A program made the translations under genes and the position numbers. The notes beneath the pieces are model-generated. The model did no database searches. It worked only from the letters and a program-made list of their open reading frames with translations, and was not told the origin of the DNA. Shown in pieces: positions 23,657 to 35,900 of a stretch of DNA of 64,000 nt. This DNA comes from Voacanga thouarsii (lineage: Eukaryota; Streptophyta; Magnoliopsida; Gentianales; Apocynaceae), in contig JANUWF010001625.1 in assembly GCA_026120185.1 (NCBI GenBank), positions 992,001 to 1,056,000 on the forward strand, written 5' to 3'. Every line of letters begins with the position of its first letter. Position 1 is the stretch's first letter.

Positions 23657-25250
23657 TATTATTCATGATTATTTTAGTTAAGTTTGAAAATTTTGTTTTC
23701 TTACATTTCATAAAGATAGGAGTGTTGTCTTATGGGAGACATGAAGAGAATGTCTTGATCCTATCATCATGTCCTAAAGAGAATTCTAGAGGAATTCTTG
23801 TCCTTTTATTACCTCTAGCTTGTCCTAATATCTTCACAAATTAAATTTGTTCAAAATTTATCAAAATTCACTTTTTAATTCTAGAAAATTCAGTAAGGAT
23901 TTCGTGGCTCTGAATTTTGAAAATTGATCTTGGAAGGTGGAGGATTGACTGAAAATAGGAGAGGAGTTAGGAAGGGTTCCCAAGGAAAATTAATCAGCAT
24001 GGTTGAACCTTCAAACTCATCTTCATAGTCTTCATGATCTTGATGAAGGAAACCTAGAAATTTTTTAGATTTTTGAGCAGCCTAACTTCCGAAAAACTCA
24101 GCCAAGTTTCTTGCTCATTTACTAACATAAAATTGACCAATTCATTCAGCTTGAAAATAGAAATTTCTGTGCAAATTTGGACTGCACAAAAACTTCATAA
24201 ACTAGAAAAAATTTTGGGCAGTTTCACTACATTCAACCAGGAAATGAAGCTATTTTCTTCTGCCTTCAATCTAGCAAAACTCCTCTGCTTTTCCTCCATA
24301 AAGAAGGCTGGAAACCAGCCTTAAAGGACCCTTAAACACCTCTCAAAAACCTCTGCAAATCGGGCTGAAGAAGTGCAGAAATTCTGCACAGAAAAATACA
24401 GTAAACATTCAAACCTTGAACACCATGAAACCAGAAAATTTCCAATTTTGTTCCCTTAAGCCTTGGCCCAAAAAACCTCCCTTAAACCTTCACAAATTGA
24501 ACCTTGTTCAGCTATGAATAGAACACCATTATCCTCTCCACTTACCTTGAACACTTGGACTCCATAACCGCACCTCAAATATCTCCTAAGATCACTCCAT
24601 TCAAACTACATTTGAACTTAAAAAATTTTCAGCATTTCGCTCGATGAAAACACTCTTGTGCTAAGCCTCACAACCAGAAATTCCCTATCCATTAAGCTTT
24701 GAATTTAGACCAGCCTTAAAGCTCCATCAATCTTCATTCATTTTAGCAAAGTAAATAAGTCCAGCCGGCTCCATTGCTGCTCCAAGAAACCTCCATCCAT
24801 CAAACCATTAACATATCCTATGCCTCAAACCACTCATCAAATCTCTCCATTTAATTTTCAAACAATCAGATTATTTTCTTCCTCTCTAAGCTGAAAACCA
24901 AAACTGCTACACTCCCTAAACCATGCTGCCAACATTCTCCAGAATTCGTGCACACCATTTTCTCAAACTTTCTCAATTTTCTCCAAGAACACCAAGAACA
25001 CATACTACATCTCTTGAAGTAAAAACCCACTCTAAACACCTCCAATCCCTCCCAAATACTCCAGATTACTCCTACATACTCCCTAATGTTCATTTTTGGT
25101 ATTTATAACATAAAATCTCTCGAACAAGAACTTGCATTCGGATAAAAAAAACTAGTTTTTCTTGAAGGTCTCAAGAACATCATCAAGGTAACCAAGAACA
25201 ACTCCTTTGTTCATCTTTTTCCATTCAACCTACAATGTATCATGCTAATG

Positions 25251-25252
<2 letters not shown>

Positions 25253-25287
<35 letters not shown>
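25253..25287. repeat. (CT)n microsatellite in LTR C (5')
   Basis: A pure CT run of about 35 bases. Homologous runs sit at the same LTR position in the other copies: 55835-55853 (CT), and AG runs in D near 30923-30970 and 40635-40680. Confidence 0.95.
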
Positions 25288-25290
<3 letters not shown>

Positions 25291-25993
25291 CGAAATGGTT
25301 GATCAACAACCATGACTATTTTTCTTCCTCTTGGACAATTCAGGACTCACAATCACGTGGACCATCTTAAATCTTCATCAAAGCAATCATCAATCAAGTA
25401 TTTCTCCTTAATCCTTCTTTTTTATTCCGCATTCATGTCTCTTAGATGTTGATAGGAAGAATAAAATATGAATGGGGAATTGAATATATGCATGTAGATG
25501 AACGTGTTGGGATTAGGACATGAGAATGGTTGTGTATATTTAAGCTATATGGATTCTCTTGAGAATCAATGTGTGTTCATCGTGTCTTAAGAAAATTATG
25601 GATGTTCAAAGCATGTTCGATGTTATGACACCTTTGGTGAATCGGATTTTTATGTTCTTATCTCCATTGCAGCCATGATTATGATTATGTCTAGTAAAAA
25701 TTTGGCCATGTGATAGCATGTGTTGATTTAAGCCTATATTCATGAATGGATTAGTTATTGTTTCATGTTGGAGAATATGTTCATGATTCTTGTTTAGCAA
25801 TTGGAAAACCATGATTATTTTCTTGTTAATCTTAGGCTATTTTTAGTACCAAATTTTATTACCTTAATTAAAATTATTACTATATATTTTCTTTGAAGAT
25901 TTCGAAATTCCTAGGAAGTTTTGGAATTAGAATATTAAATGAAAAATTGATATTTTACTAATCAAATAAATAATATCTTTTATTAAAATAACA

Positions 25994-26014
25994 TGTGTGT
26001 GTGTGTGTGTGTGT
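25994..26014. repeat. (GT)n microsatellite in LTR C (5')
   Basis: About 20 bases of TG. In the 3' LTR the matching site (56559-56614) has grown to a compound TG-AG-TG array. Confidence 0.9.
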
Positions 26015-27630
26015 AGTAATAAATAAGGTCTTTTATATAATCATTAATAAGAAAATAAAATATTAATGACCTTGTAGACTATAGTTAAAAATTTTACCTA
26101 AAATAATAAATATTATGTATATTAAAATTTATTTGTTTTCTATTAATCAACAATTTAATATAATTCATTTATTATTAATTTTATTTATTAATAATTATTT
26201 ATTATCTATTAAATATTTATTTAATTATAATAATACTATTTAAAAATTACAATTTATTAATATTTTTTAGGACTTAGTATTATTTAATATTCAAACGCTA
26301 GTTTATTTATTAGCAATAATGCTTAAGATTTATTATTTGAACCTATAGCTTTTGAGTAGTTATTTCACAACCCCTAGTTATTTTAACTTAGCAAGCTAGG
26401 TATATTTTATAAAATTCTTTATCATCTAGCCTTAAATCTTTGGACATTAAGGTCATGATTGTAACTAGTTGAACTAGGAATTATTTATGTAAGCAATTAT
26501 AGCTCGAGTATAACCTTACGTCTTGTGTTTACCCCAGGCAAGGTTAGGTCAGCCTTAGAAGATTTTTGAATTCGAGCAAGCAAAGGATCATGTAAGCTCC
26601 TGCATGGAATTATTTGAAGACTAAAACTTATTGTGGCAAGCCAAATGTGATGTGTATGGATATTCATTTTGTAAAGGCAATTAAGGACTGTTTTTTTCCT
26701 TTTTATTTCAGTTAAGCAAGTCATTTGAAAGTTTAAAAAAACGGTTTTACACAAAATGCTAAACTTTTTCTAAAATCCAACTCTGACAAGAATTTTAGAA
26801 CCCCTTAATTGCTATTTCCAAGAAAATCAGTGTACGATAAATTTTCTCCCAAGTGGGACAATCAATGTTGAGTACTCAATAAGGGTAGACTACTAGGACT
26901 AGTCTTTGAAGGGTTAGGATAAGTCTCTCAGTAGGTGGCCACCTCTGAGGGGTGAGTCCTTCCCGGATAGGATGCCAGTCCGGTAGGTCATGCCAGTTCG
27001 AGCTAGCAAGTTTCAGTCATGTGAATTGTGTGTTTTCGGAGAGGATAATCGGTAAGTTTGGGTGTATAGGCCGTACACCTACATTTTGTCAGCATGCTCA
27101 ACGTGTGGCGTTCTGACCATTATATAGTCAAGGGGCCTAACGTGTTGTAACCTATGGCTGCCTCTTTGAGTGGTTTTATTTATTGCGCACATGTATGATT
27201 TGAAAAGTAAAATACCACTCTTTATTTTTGACATTTAGTCAATGCTTGCCAGCATATTCTCTTATGTAATTTTTGCAACTTGCATATATGAACTGTTTTC
27301 CTAAAATGCTCAAAGCACATACGGACTTACTAAGATTTTTATCTCATCACCCTTTATACCATGTTTTCAGGTCGATCTTGTTGTGGAAGACAATAGCTAG
27401 ATTTGTTGCCTATGATTTGAAGACTTTATGTTAATTTCCTTATGTGTTATTTTGAGAGATTGTAGCATACAATTTATTTTGGATTTGTTCATTTTTTTTT
27501 TGGGTAATAAGTTCAATTTTAAAGTATTGCTTTTATTTTCCTTTATGTGACCTAGTTATAAAGACCCTTTGTCCTATGGACGGGGCGACATCCCCGGCTC
27601 TGTTGGGCTTAGGTTGGGGGTTGTTACAAG

Positions 27631-27642
27631 TGGTATAAGAGC
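27631..27642 (+). other. Primer-binding site of element C
   Basis: TGGTATAAGAGC, two bases after the LTR end. It differs at one base from TGGTATCAGAGC, the complement of the initiator tRNA-Met 3' end used by D and E. Confidence 0.9.
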
Positions 27643-27727
27643 CTTGGTTTAGGCAAATATTAACAGTATATTCTTTATTTTATTAAGTTTAAATCTTTTG
27701 ACTAACCTATCATATTTATGCTGTAGG

Positions 27728-28195
27728 ATGGTTACAATGCTTAGAACTGCAAAGAAAGGGCAGTAATGGTGTCCTCCTATCCCTATCCATCCGGAAGACC
27801 TACCAGTGCCTCAACCTGCACCTTAACCAATTTTATCCTTGGATGATAGCAGTGACGATGAGGTCTAAATCATTGAGCCACCCCCAATACCCATGATAGA
27901 CTTGGTTACTGACAGCGAAGTCGAAGAGACTGATATGGAATATGTTCCTCTCCCTCCTAGTCCCATAGTTGACTTAACAGCTGATAGTGATGACCCAGGG
28001 TAGATAGATTATGAATCTCCACCTAAACCTTCCTTCATACCCCCACCCAACCAGGTTGAAACCGAGAAGTGTTCTAGATGACCCGGGAAGGAGCCTATAG
28101 ATGATAGGTTTGTGAATGGGGCTGGGATAGACTTTACTAGCAATTCTGGGGGATGGTTGTATGATGTCGACTTTGAAGACTCAAATGAGGATTAG
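27728..28195 (+). pseudogene. Extra acidic ORF upstream of gag (element C copy)
   Basis: Reading from the ATG at 27728 gives MVTMLRTAKKGQ, then a Pro-rich stretch (PPIPIHPEDLPVPQPAP), acidic motifs (LVTDSEVEETDMEYVP, VDLTADSDDPG) and a GIDFTSNSGGWLYD end at stop 28193-28195. The frame is kept throughout (156 codons) but four stops interrupt it, most of them explained by CAA or CAG becoming TAA or TAG. Element D has an uninterrupted homologue of 158 residues (37740-38216) and E a longer relative. It lies between primer-binding site and gag. I know no function for it. Confidence 0.75.
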
Positions 28196-28350
28196 AGAGG
28201 CTAAGTGCTGCTATGATTAGGATGTTTTATTTACTACTTTCCATAAACTCCTATGCTAAGGATTTTATTCATGTTTACTGCTTTATTTTTGACTTCACAC
28301 AAATAAGAGTACCTGGAGTACTCTAAAGTTTGAGAAAAAAATTATATGCA

Positions 28351-28378
28351 ATTATTTATATATATATATATATATATA
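28351..28378. repeat. (TA)n microsatellite between the extra ORF and gag of C
   Basis: A TA run of about 27 bases. The corresponding spacer of D (37470-37739) has no such expansion. Confidence 0.85.
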
Positions 28379-28481
28379 ATCGCATCTAATTTCCTTTTAC
28401 TTAAACCTGAATGTGAATGCATGCACAATTGAAATGTTTTAAACTTATATGCATAAACTCATTATCTAGGTATAGTTTAGA

Positions 28482-28601
28482 ATGGCACCTAAGCGTCGTG
28501 TAGCCATATCAAGCAAAAGAGTTCTAGAGGCAAAACCTGTGACACCGAAGGTTGAGACGACTCAAATGCCATCACCCAACCAGGGGGATGAGAATGAGTC
28601 G
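28482..28601 (+). pseudogene. Element C gag, first 40 codons
   Basis: Starts MAPKRRVAISSKRVLEAKPV and runs to DENES, where element D interrupts it. The D homologue begins MAPRRRATTSSRRVPEAEPV, which confirms the start. The gene resumes at 42581. Confidence 0.85.
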
Positions 28602-30922
28602 TGTAACACCCCACTACCTAAGCCCATCAGGGCTGGGGATGTCGCCCCATCTAGAGGACAAGGGGTCTTTATAACTAGGTCACATAAAAATAAAATAAAA
28701 TAAAGACTTTAAAATTAAACTTATTACAACCCAAAAAATAAGTACAGGAGCAAATCCAAATAACCTGTTTGCAACAATCTCTCCAAAACATCATATAAAG
28801 TAAATAACATGAGTCTTCAAAGCATAGGCAACATCTAGCTAATGACCTCCACAGCAAGATCTTCCTGAAAACATGGTATAAAAGGTGGTGAGATAAAAAT
28901 CTCAGTAAGCCCGTGTGTGCTTTGAGTGTTTCAGGTAAAATAATTTCTGTATGCAAGTTGTAAAAGTTTCATAAGAAAAAGGTGCTGGCAAGCAATAAAT
29001 AAGTGTTGAAAATAAAGAGTGGCATTTCACTTTTCAAACTATACATGTGCACAATAAATACAACCACTCAATGGGTAGCCATGGGTTACAACACGTTGGG
29101 CCCCATGACTAAGTAACAGTCAGAATGCCACACTTTGTACAAGCTAACAAAAGGTAGGTGTACAGCCTACCGGGTGAGAAACTCCTCCATCTCTACACCC
29201 AAACTTACCGATTGTCTACTCCGGAACACAAAGTCCACATGACTAAAACTTGCTAGCTCGGACCGGTATGACCTACCGGACAGGCATCCTATCCAGGAAG
29301 GACTCACCCCTCAGAGGTGGCTACCTACTGAGAGACTTACCCTAACCATTCAAAGACTAGTCCTGGCGGACTACCCTTATTGAGTACTCAACGTTGATTG
29401 TCCCACTTGGGAGAAAATTGATCATAGTCCACTTTATTTGGAAAAAACAATTAAGGGTTTCTAAAAGTCTTGTCAAAGTTGGGTTTTAGAAAAAGTTTAG
29501 CATTTTATGTAAAACTGCTTGTTTAACTTTCAAATGATTTGCTTGACTAAAATAAAAAGGAAAACACAGTCCTTAATTGCCTTCACAAAATAAATGTCCA
29601 TATACATCATATTTGGCTTGCCACAATAACTTTTTGGTGTTCACAAAACTCCATGCAGGAGCTTACCTGATTCTTTGCTTGCTCAACTCAATCGTTTCCC
29701 AAGGCTGACATAACCCCGCCTGGGGTAAACACAAAACATAATATTACATTCGAGCTATACCTGCCTTACATAAATAATTTCTTAGCTCAACTAGATACAA
29801 CCACGACTAGCCATGACCCTAATGTCCTAAACTTTAAGGCTAGGTGATAAAGGAATTTATAAAATAAGTTTTAGTTGATAAGTTAAAATAACTTGGGGTT
29901 CTAAAATAATTGATAATAAATTATAGACCCAATTAATAATTCTTGAGTGTTATTTTTACTAAATAAACTAATGTATGAATATTAAGTCCTAAATAGTGCT
30001 AATAAGTGGTGATTTGAAAAGAGCTTTATTATAAATAAATATTTAACTACAAATAACCTTTAATTAATTTTTAAATAGATAATAAATAATTAGTAATAAA
30101 AAAAATTAATAATGAATGAATTATTTTAAATTTTAATTAATAAATAACAAATGGATTTTAATATAATTAATATTTTATTTATTGTAAAGGATTTGTTACT
30201 ATATATATTATTTTTAATAAAAGATCTCATTTATTTGATAAAGAAAATATTAATATTTTAATTAATAAACCACTCCAAATTTCCCTAGAGTTTCGATTTT
30301 TATAGAGAAAAATATAGTAGTATTCTATTCAAGGTAATAAAATTTGTTAATAAAAATAATCTAGTCTTAACAAGAAAATACTTTTCCTCCATGATTTTCC
30401 TATTGCTATAAAGGATTCATGATCACATTCTCCATCATCAACAATTTATTAATCCATTCATGAACATACACTTGAACTATCGCATACCATCACATGGCCA
30501 AAATCAACTAAGCTTAATCATCAATCATGGTTTCCATGGAAAAATAAGAACATAAAAGCCTAATCACCTTTGGTGTCATAATATGTAATCATGCTTCAAA
30601 CATCCATAAAATTCATTGAGCATGAAGAACATAAATTGATTCAAAAGGAAAACACATACATCCTAGTCATATACAACAATCATCATGTCTTAACCCCAAT
30701 CCCTTTATCCACATGCATATACTCAATCTCCCAATCATATTCTATCTCCCTATCAACACCTAAGAGACATGATTTCAGAATTTAATAAGAGAGATTTAAG
30801 AACGAATACTTGATTGTCGAGTACTTTGATGAGGACAAAAGAAGGTCCACGCGTGATGGAGTGTCTTGAATGGTCCAACGAAACAACATCCATGGTTGAT
30901 GGTTTGATCAACCATTTCGGTT

Positions 30923-30970
<48 letters not shown>
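30923..30970. repeat. (AG)n microsatellite in LTR D (3')
   Basis: A GA run of about 45 bases, homologous by position to the CT runs of the C LTRs. Confidence 0.95.
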
Positions 30971-30973
<3 letters not shown>

Positions 30974-32548
30974 AGAACAGTACAATCGAATGGAAAAAGA
31001 TGAACAAGAAGGTTGTTCTTGCCTTACCTTGTTGATGTTCTTGAGACATTCAAAGAAAAGTTAATTTTGATCCGCTCGAAAATTCTTGTTTGCGAGGTTT
31101 TGTGTTATAAATACCAGAAATGAAGTTTAGAGATTAAATGGAAGTGATTTGGAGTATTTGAGAGTGATTGGAGGTGTTTAGAGTAGGGTTAGGCTTGAAG
31201 AAGGTTAGTGTGTGTTCTTGGTGTTCTAGGTGAAAATGGAGAGAATTTGGAAGAAGTGCTGCACGGATTTTGGAAGAAGGCTGGCCGAATGGTATGGAAT
31301 GAATGAGGGTTTCGGTTTTCAGCAAGAAGGAGAGAGAATGATCAGATTTTTTTGAAATTTAAATGGAGGAAATGGTGGAGATGTTTAAGGTAATAGGTTA
31401 GCTATGGTGTTTTGATCAAGAGAGGTTTCTATGTCTTCCAATGGTGCCGGCTGAACAAGGGGTTTTTGCTGGAATGATTAAAGGTTAATGTTGCTCAAGG
31501 CTGGACAAAATTCAGTCTTAAATGGCAGATGAAATTCTGGTTTATTAGCCTAATACAAGAGTGACTTTATGGAGTAAAATGCTGAAATTATTTGAAGTCC
31601 AAAAAGAGTTTGAATGGAGTGATCTTAGGAGTGTTTTGTGGTGTGGCTATGGAGTCCTTATGCTCAAGGTGAGTGTGGGGTTAATGGTGTTCAGTCTATA
31701 GCTGAACAAGGATCAATTTTACAGAGGTTTGAAGGGTGATTTTCGGCCTAGGCTAGAAGGAAGCAAAGCTGGAAAATTCTGGTTTCAAGCTATTCATGGT
31801 TTCAAATGTTGCTGAATTTTTGGTGCAGAATTTCTGCTCTTCTTTCAGCCCGATTTGCAGCTGGTTCTTGAGGGGGTTTGAAGGTCTTCCAAGGATGGTT
31901 TTTCAGCCTTATTTCTGGACGACAATAGAAGGGTTTTGCTGTCTTGAAGATGAACTAAAAACAGCTTCATTTCCTTGATTGAAAGCTGCGAAATGCCCAG
32001 AATTTTTTTCTGGTTTGGTGATGTTTGTGCAGTCCGAAAATTGTAAAGATTTTCCAGCCTTCAAGCCACATGAAATGACCATTTTTCTGGTAGAAAATGA
32101 GTGGTTTTACTGGCTGAATTTTTGAAGAGAAGGTCTGCACAATATCTGGAAAATTTCCAGATTTTTCCTTCACTAAGCTATGGACAACATGAATGTGGAG
32201 TTGAAGGTTCTTCCATGGTGATTGATTTTCTCTTGGAAACCCTTCCTATTTCTCCCACTACTTTCGGCCAACTTACCAACCACCAAAGCTGATTTTCGAA
32301 TTTCATGGTGGAGGAGTTATCACATAATTTTTTTGGAATTTAAAAGAAAGGATTTAATGGTTTTGAATTATAAAGATGTTAGGACAAGCTAGTGGTAATA
32401 AAAGGACAAGAATTCCTCTAGAATTCTTTTTAGGACATGAGGATAAGATTAGGACATTCTCTTCATGTCTCTCCTAAGACAACATTCCTATTTCCATGAA
32501 ATGCAAAAAAATAAAAATTCAAACTTAGCTATGACAATCATGATAAAA

Positions 32549-32621
32549 CTTAAATGATGGGATTCAAACTCATGACCTTAGAAATTAATTCACCAAGCTC
32601 TAACCACTAAACCACACTAAT
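32549..32621 (-). other. tRNA-like segment in LTR D (3')
   Basis: On the minus strand the A-box is TGGTTTAGTGG (32604-32614) and the B-box position reads GTTTGAATC (32561-32569), one base off GWTCRANNC. Otherwise it matches the C and D copies. Confidence 0.55.
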
Positions 32622-32867
32622 TCTTGTTCTTATTTTCTCACCCACATATTCTTCTTGTTTAATTCTCAAGCTATCTTCCTAATTTGACCTCAAGCAAAAT
32701 TACCATTTTACCCCTCCTACTCGATAAGCATAACTAAGCATTTTAACCTATAATTCACAACTCTAAAGCATATAAAATCATTCAAAAACATATATATTCA
32801 TTCAAAATAATATGATATACATTCCCAACCCCCTTACTCTGGGGTTGGCTTTAGGTGGGGTTTCACA

Positions 32868-32880
32868 TCCTCTCCTCCTT
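32868..32880 (-). other. Polypurine tract of element D
   Basis: Minus strand AAGGAGGAGAGGA immediately before TGTGAAACCCC. The C counterpart is AAGGAAGGTAGGA at 53828-53840. Confidence 0.85.
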
Positions 32881-32913
32881 AGGAGAATTTCGTCCCAAAA
32901 TTCAGACACTCCT

Positions 32914-35900
32914 TCACCGCAGATCGGGATACTTCCGCTTCACCCATTCTTCTATTTCCCATGTGGCATCTCGCGTGCCATGGTGCCCCCACTGCACCTT
33001 TACCATCGGAATTTACTTGTTCCGGAGAGGCTTGATACTTCGGTCCAATATCCTCACGGGTTTCTCCACATAGCTCAGGTCGGGTTGTCACACTAACGGC
33101 TCATCGTTCAACACATGCCCGAGATCGGCATTGTACTTCTTCAACTGCGATACATGGAACACGTCGTGAATTCCTGTCAACCCATCTGGCAACTCCAATC
33201 GGTACGTCACCGGCCCAATTTTCTCTTTTATTGGAAACGGACCCAAATATTTCGGATGCAGCTTTCCCCCTTTCGGGTGCTTTAGAATTCCCCTATTTGG
33301 TGTCAGTTTTAGGAACACAATGTCTCCCACCTGAAATTGTAACATTCTCCGCCTATTGTCTACATAACACTTTTGCCGACTCTGGGCCGCTTTCAACCTT
33401 TCCCTAATTAACTTGACCTTGTCCGACATTTTCTGAACATAGACTTCTCCCGATTTGCTTATATGTCCATCCTCTGACCAACTCCAGTATAGTGGTACTT
33501 GACACTTTCATCCATATAGAGCTTCATATGGAGCCATTCCAATCGAAGCTTGATAACTGTTATTATATGATAACTCGGCATACGGCACACTTTCAATCCA
33601 CTTATCCCCGAAATCCAATACACAAGCTCTCAGCATATCCTCCAATATCTGAATAACTCTATCTGACTGTCCATCGGTCTGTGGATGCGCCGTCTTACTG
33701 AACTTCAGACTAGAACCCATCGACTCTTGAAACTTACCTCAAAATCGGGATGTAAATCTCGGATCACGAACAGACACAATACATGAAGGCACTCCGTGTA
33801 ATCTGACTATTTTCCGCACGTAGGTCTGAGCCAATTTCTCCATTGAATCCCTTACATTCACGGGTATAAAATGCGCCGACTTGGTCAATCGACCTACCAC
33901 TACCCATATGGCGTCCTTTTGGTTCCTTGCCATAGGGAGTCCGGTAACAAAGTCCATGGTCACCTCTTCCCATTTCCATTCCGGTACTGGCAACGGTTGT
34001 AATAATCTTGCCACCTTTCTGTTCTCCGCTTTGACCTTCTGACAGGTCAAGCACGTTGAAACTTACATAATCACGTTTCGCTTCATCACGGGCCACCAGT
34101 AAGACTTTTTCAGATCTTGATACATCTTGACCTCTCCCGGATGAATGGCGTACTTGCTCTTATGCGCTTCCTCTAAAATTCTGTTCCTCAACTGGTGCTC
34201 CTCGGGTACACACAAACGATCTCGAAAATACAATACTCCCGCTTCGTCCTGTCGGAATTCACTGCCTTGACGTTTAAGCTCCTTATCCTTGAAAAGCTGA
34301 AATTCCGCATTACTCTGCTGGGCTTCAACAATCTCCTGCCTCAGATTTGGTATCAACTTCAGGTTGCTAATAATAATCTTCTCTTCTTGCACTTCTGCTC
34401 TTTTGTCCGACACGTCCTGAACTACCTGGACCTCCTGTACTCTTAGCCTGGCCATTCTGACTTTTCGGCTCAGGGCATCAGCAACGACGTTGACTTTCCC
34501 GGGGTGGTAGTTGATAGGACACTGGTACTCCTCCAAAAATTCCATCCATCTTCACTGCCTCAAATTCAAGTCTTTCTGGGTGAAGATGTACTTCAAGCTT
34601 TTGTGATCAGTGAACACCTCATATTCTGCCCCATACAAATAGTGTCGCCATTTCTTTAATGCAAACACAATGGCAGCCAGCTCTAGATCATGCGTGGGAT
34701 AATTGACTTCATGTGGCTTCAATTTTCGAGAAGCATAGGCAATCACCTTCCTATCTTGCATCAAAACTGCTCCCAAGGCTTCCTTCGAGGTATCAGTATA
34801 TAGTACGTAAGGTTTATCTGCCTCCGGTAGACTCAACACAGGCGCTGTCATTAACCTCCGCTTCAACTCTTGAAAACTCTTTTCACATTTTTCGTTCCAA
34901 ACAAAGGGTACATCCTTTCTCAGCAGCCGGGTCATAGGAGATGCTAGCGTTGAAAATCCCTTAATAAACCTCCGGTAGTAGCCAACCAACCCCAAAAAGC
35001 TTCGAATCTCGGTGATGTTCTCTGGTTGCTTCCAGTCTGATACGGCTTCAACCTTCGCTGGGTCTACTTTGATTCCCTCCTTAATCACCACGTGACCAAG
35101 AAACGCCACACTATCCAACCAAAACTCGCATTTGCTAAACTTGGCGTAAAGCTTGTGCTCCCTTAGCTTTTCTAGTACCAACTTCAAATGTTCTGCATGG
35201 TCCTCCGGGCTCTTGGAGTATATAAGTATGTCATCGATGAAGACCACCGCGAACTTGTCCAAGTAGGGCTGGAATACTCGATGCATTAGATCCATAAATA
35301 CCGCGGGTGCGTTGGTTACCCCGAAAGGCATCACCACAAACTCATAATGACCATATCTTATATTGAAGGCCGTCTTAGGAATATCCTCCTCTTTTATCCT
35401 CACTTGATAGTAGCCTTGCCTCAAATCCAGTTTAGAGTAACAATTGGACCCTTGCAACTGGTCGAACAGCTCGTCAATTAACGGAAGAGGATATTTATTT
35501 TTGATCGTCAGGTTGTTCAAGCCTCGGTAGTAAATACACAACCTTAGAGTCTTGTCCTTTTTCTTCACAAATAGCACAGGTGCTCCCCAGGGTGACGTGC
35601 TAGGTTTGATATAGCCTTGCCTCACCAACTCCTCTAGTTGCTCCTTTAATCCTTTCAACTCCACCGGTGCCATCCGATACGGAGTTCGAGACACCGGTTC
35701 CGCTCTTGGGACTAGATCAATAGTGAACTCAATTCCTCGCTTGGGAGGTAGAGAAGTGAGTTTTGCAGGGAACACGTCGGGGAAATCCTCTACCACCTCA
35801 TTATCCTCCAGAGTGCACTGGTCCTTCGGCTTGTTTATCACATAAGCCAAATATCCTTGACATCCTTACCTCAACAATTTCCAGGCTTTAGCCCCAGCTA

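Larger units (their letters stand above)
23341..27628 (+). mobile_element. 5' LTR of Gypsy element C
   Basis: Starts TGTGAAACCCCACC, ends GGGGGTTGTTACA, 4,288 bases. It pairs with 53841-58250 (4,410 bases). Contains a tRNA-like segment (23585-23656), a CT microsatellite (25253-25287), a GT microsatellite (25994-26014) and the TTGAGTACTCAA palindrome (26868-26879). Clear differences from the 3' LTR in every sampled stretch indicate an older insertion than D. Confidence 0.9.
28602..32867 (-). mobile_element. 3' LTR of Gypsy element D
   Basis: On the plus strand it starts TGTAACACCCCAC and ends GGTGGGGTTTCACA. Together with the C 5' LTR (23341-27628) it forms an inverted repeat of 4.3 kb arms with a 973-base spacer. 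Short ORFs inside (for example 30591-30785, repeated at 40303-40497) are conserved only because the LTRs are copies. Confidence 0.9.

Noticed and set aside
30591..30785. A 64-residue ORF repeated almost identically at 40303-40497
   Set aside because: Both lie at the same position in the two LTRs of element D, so the similarity reflects LTR duplication. The corresponding frame is not kept in the C LTRs.
32812..33096. Plus-strand ORF of 94 residues
   Set aside because: It is the opposite strand of the D chromodomain and LTR edge.
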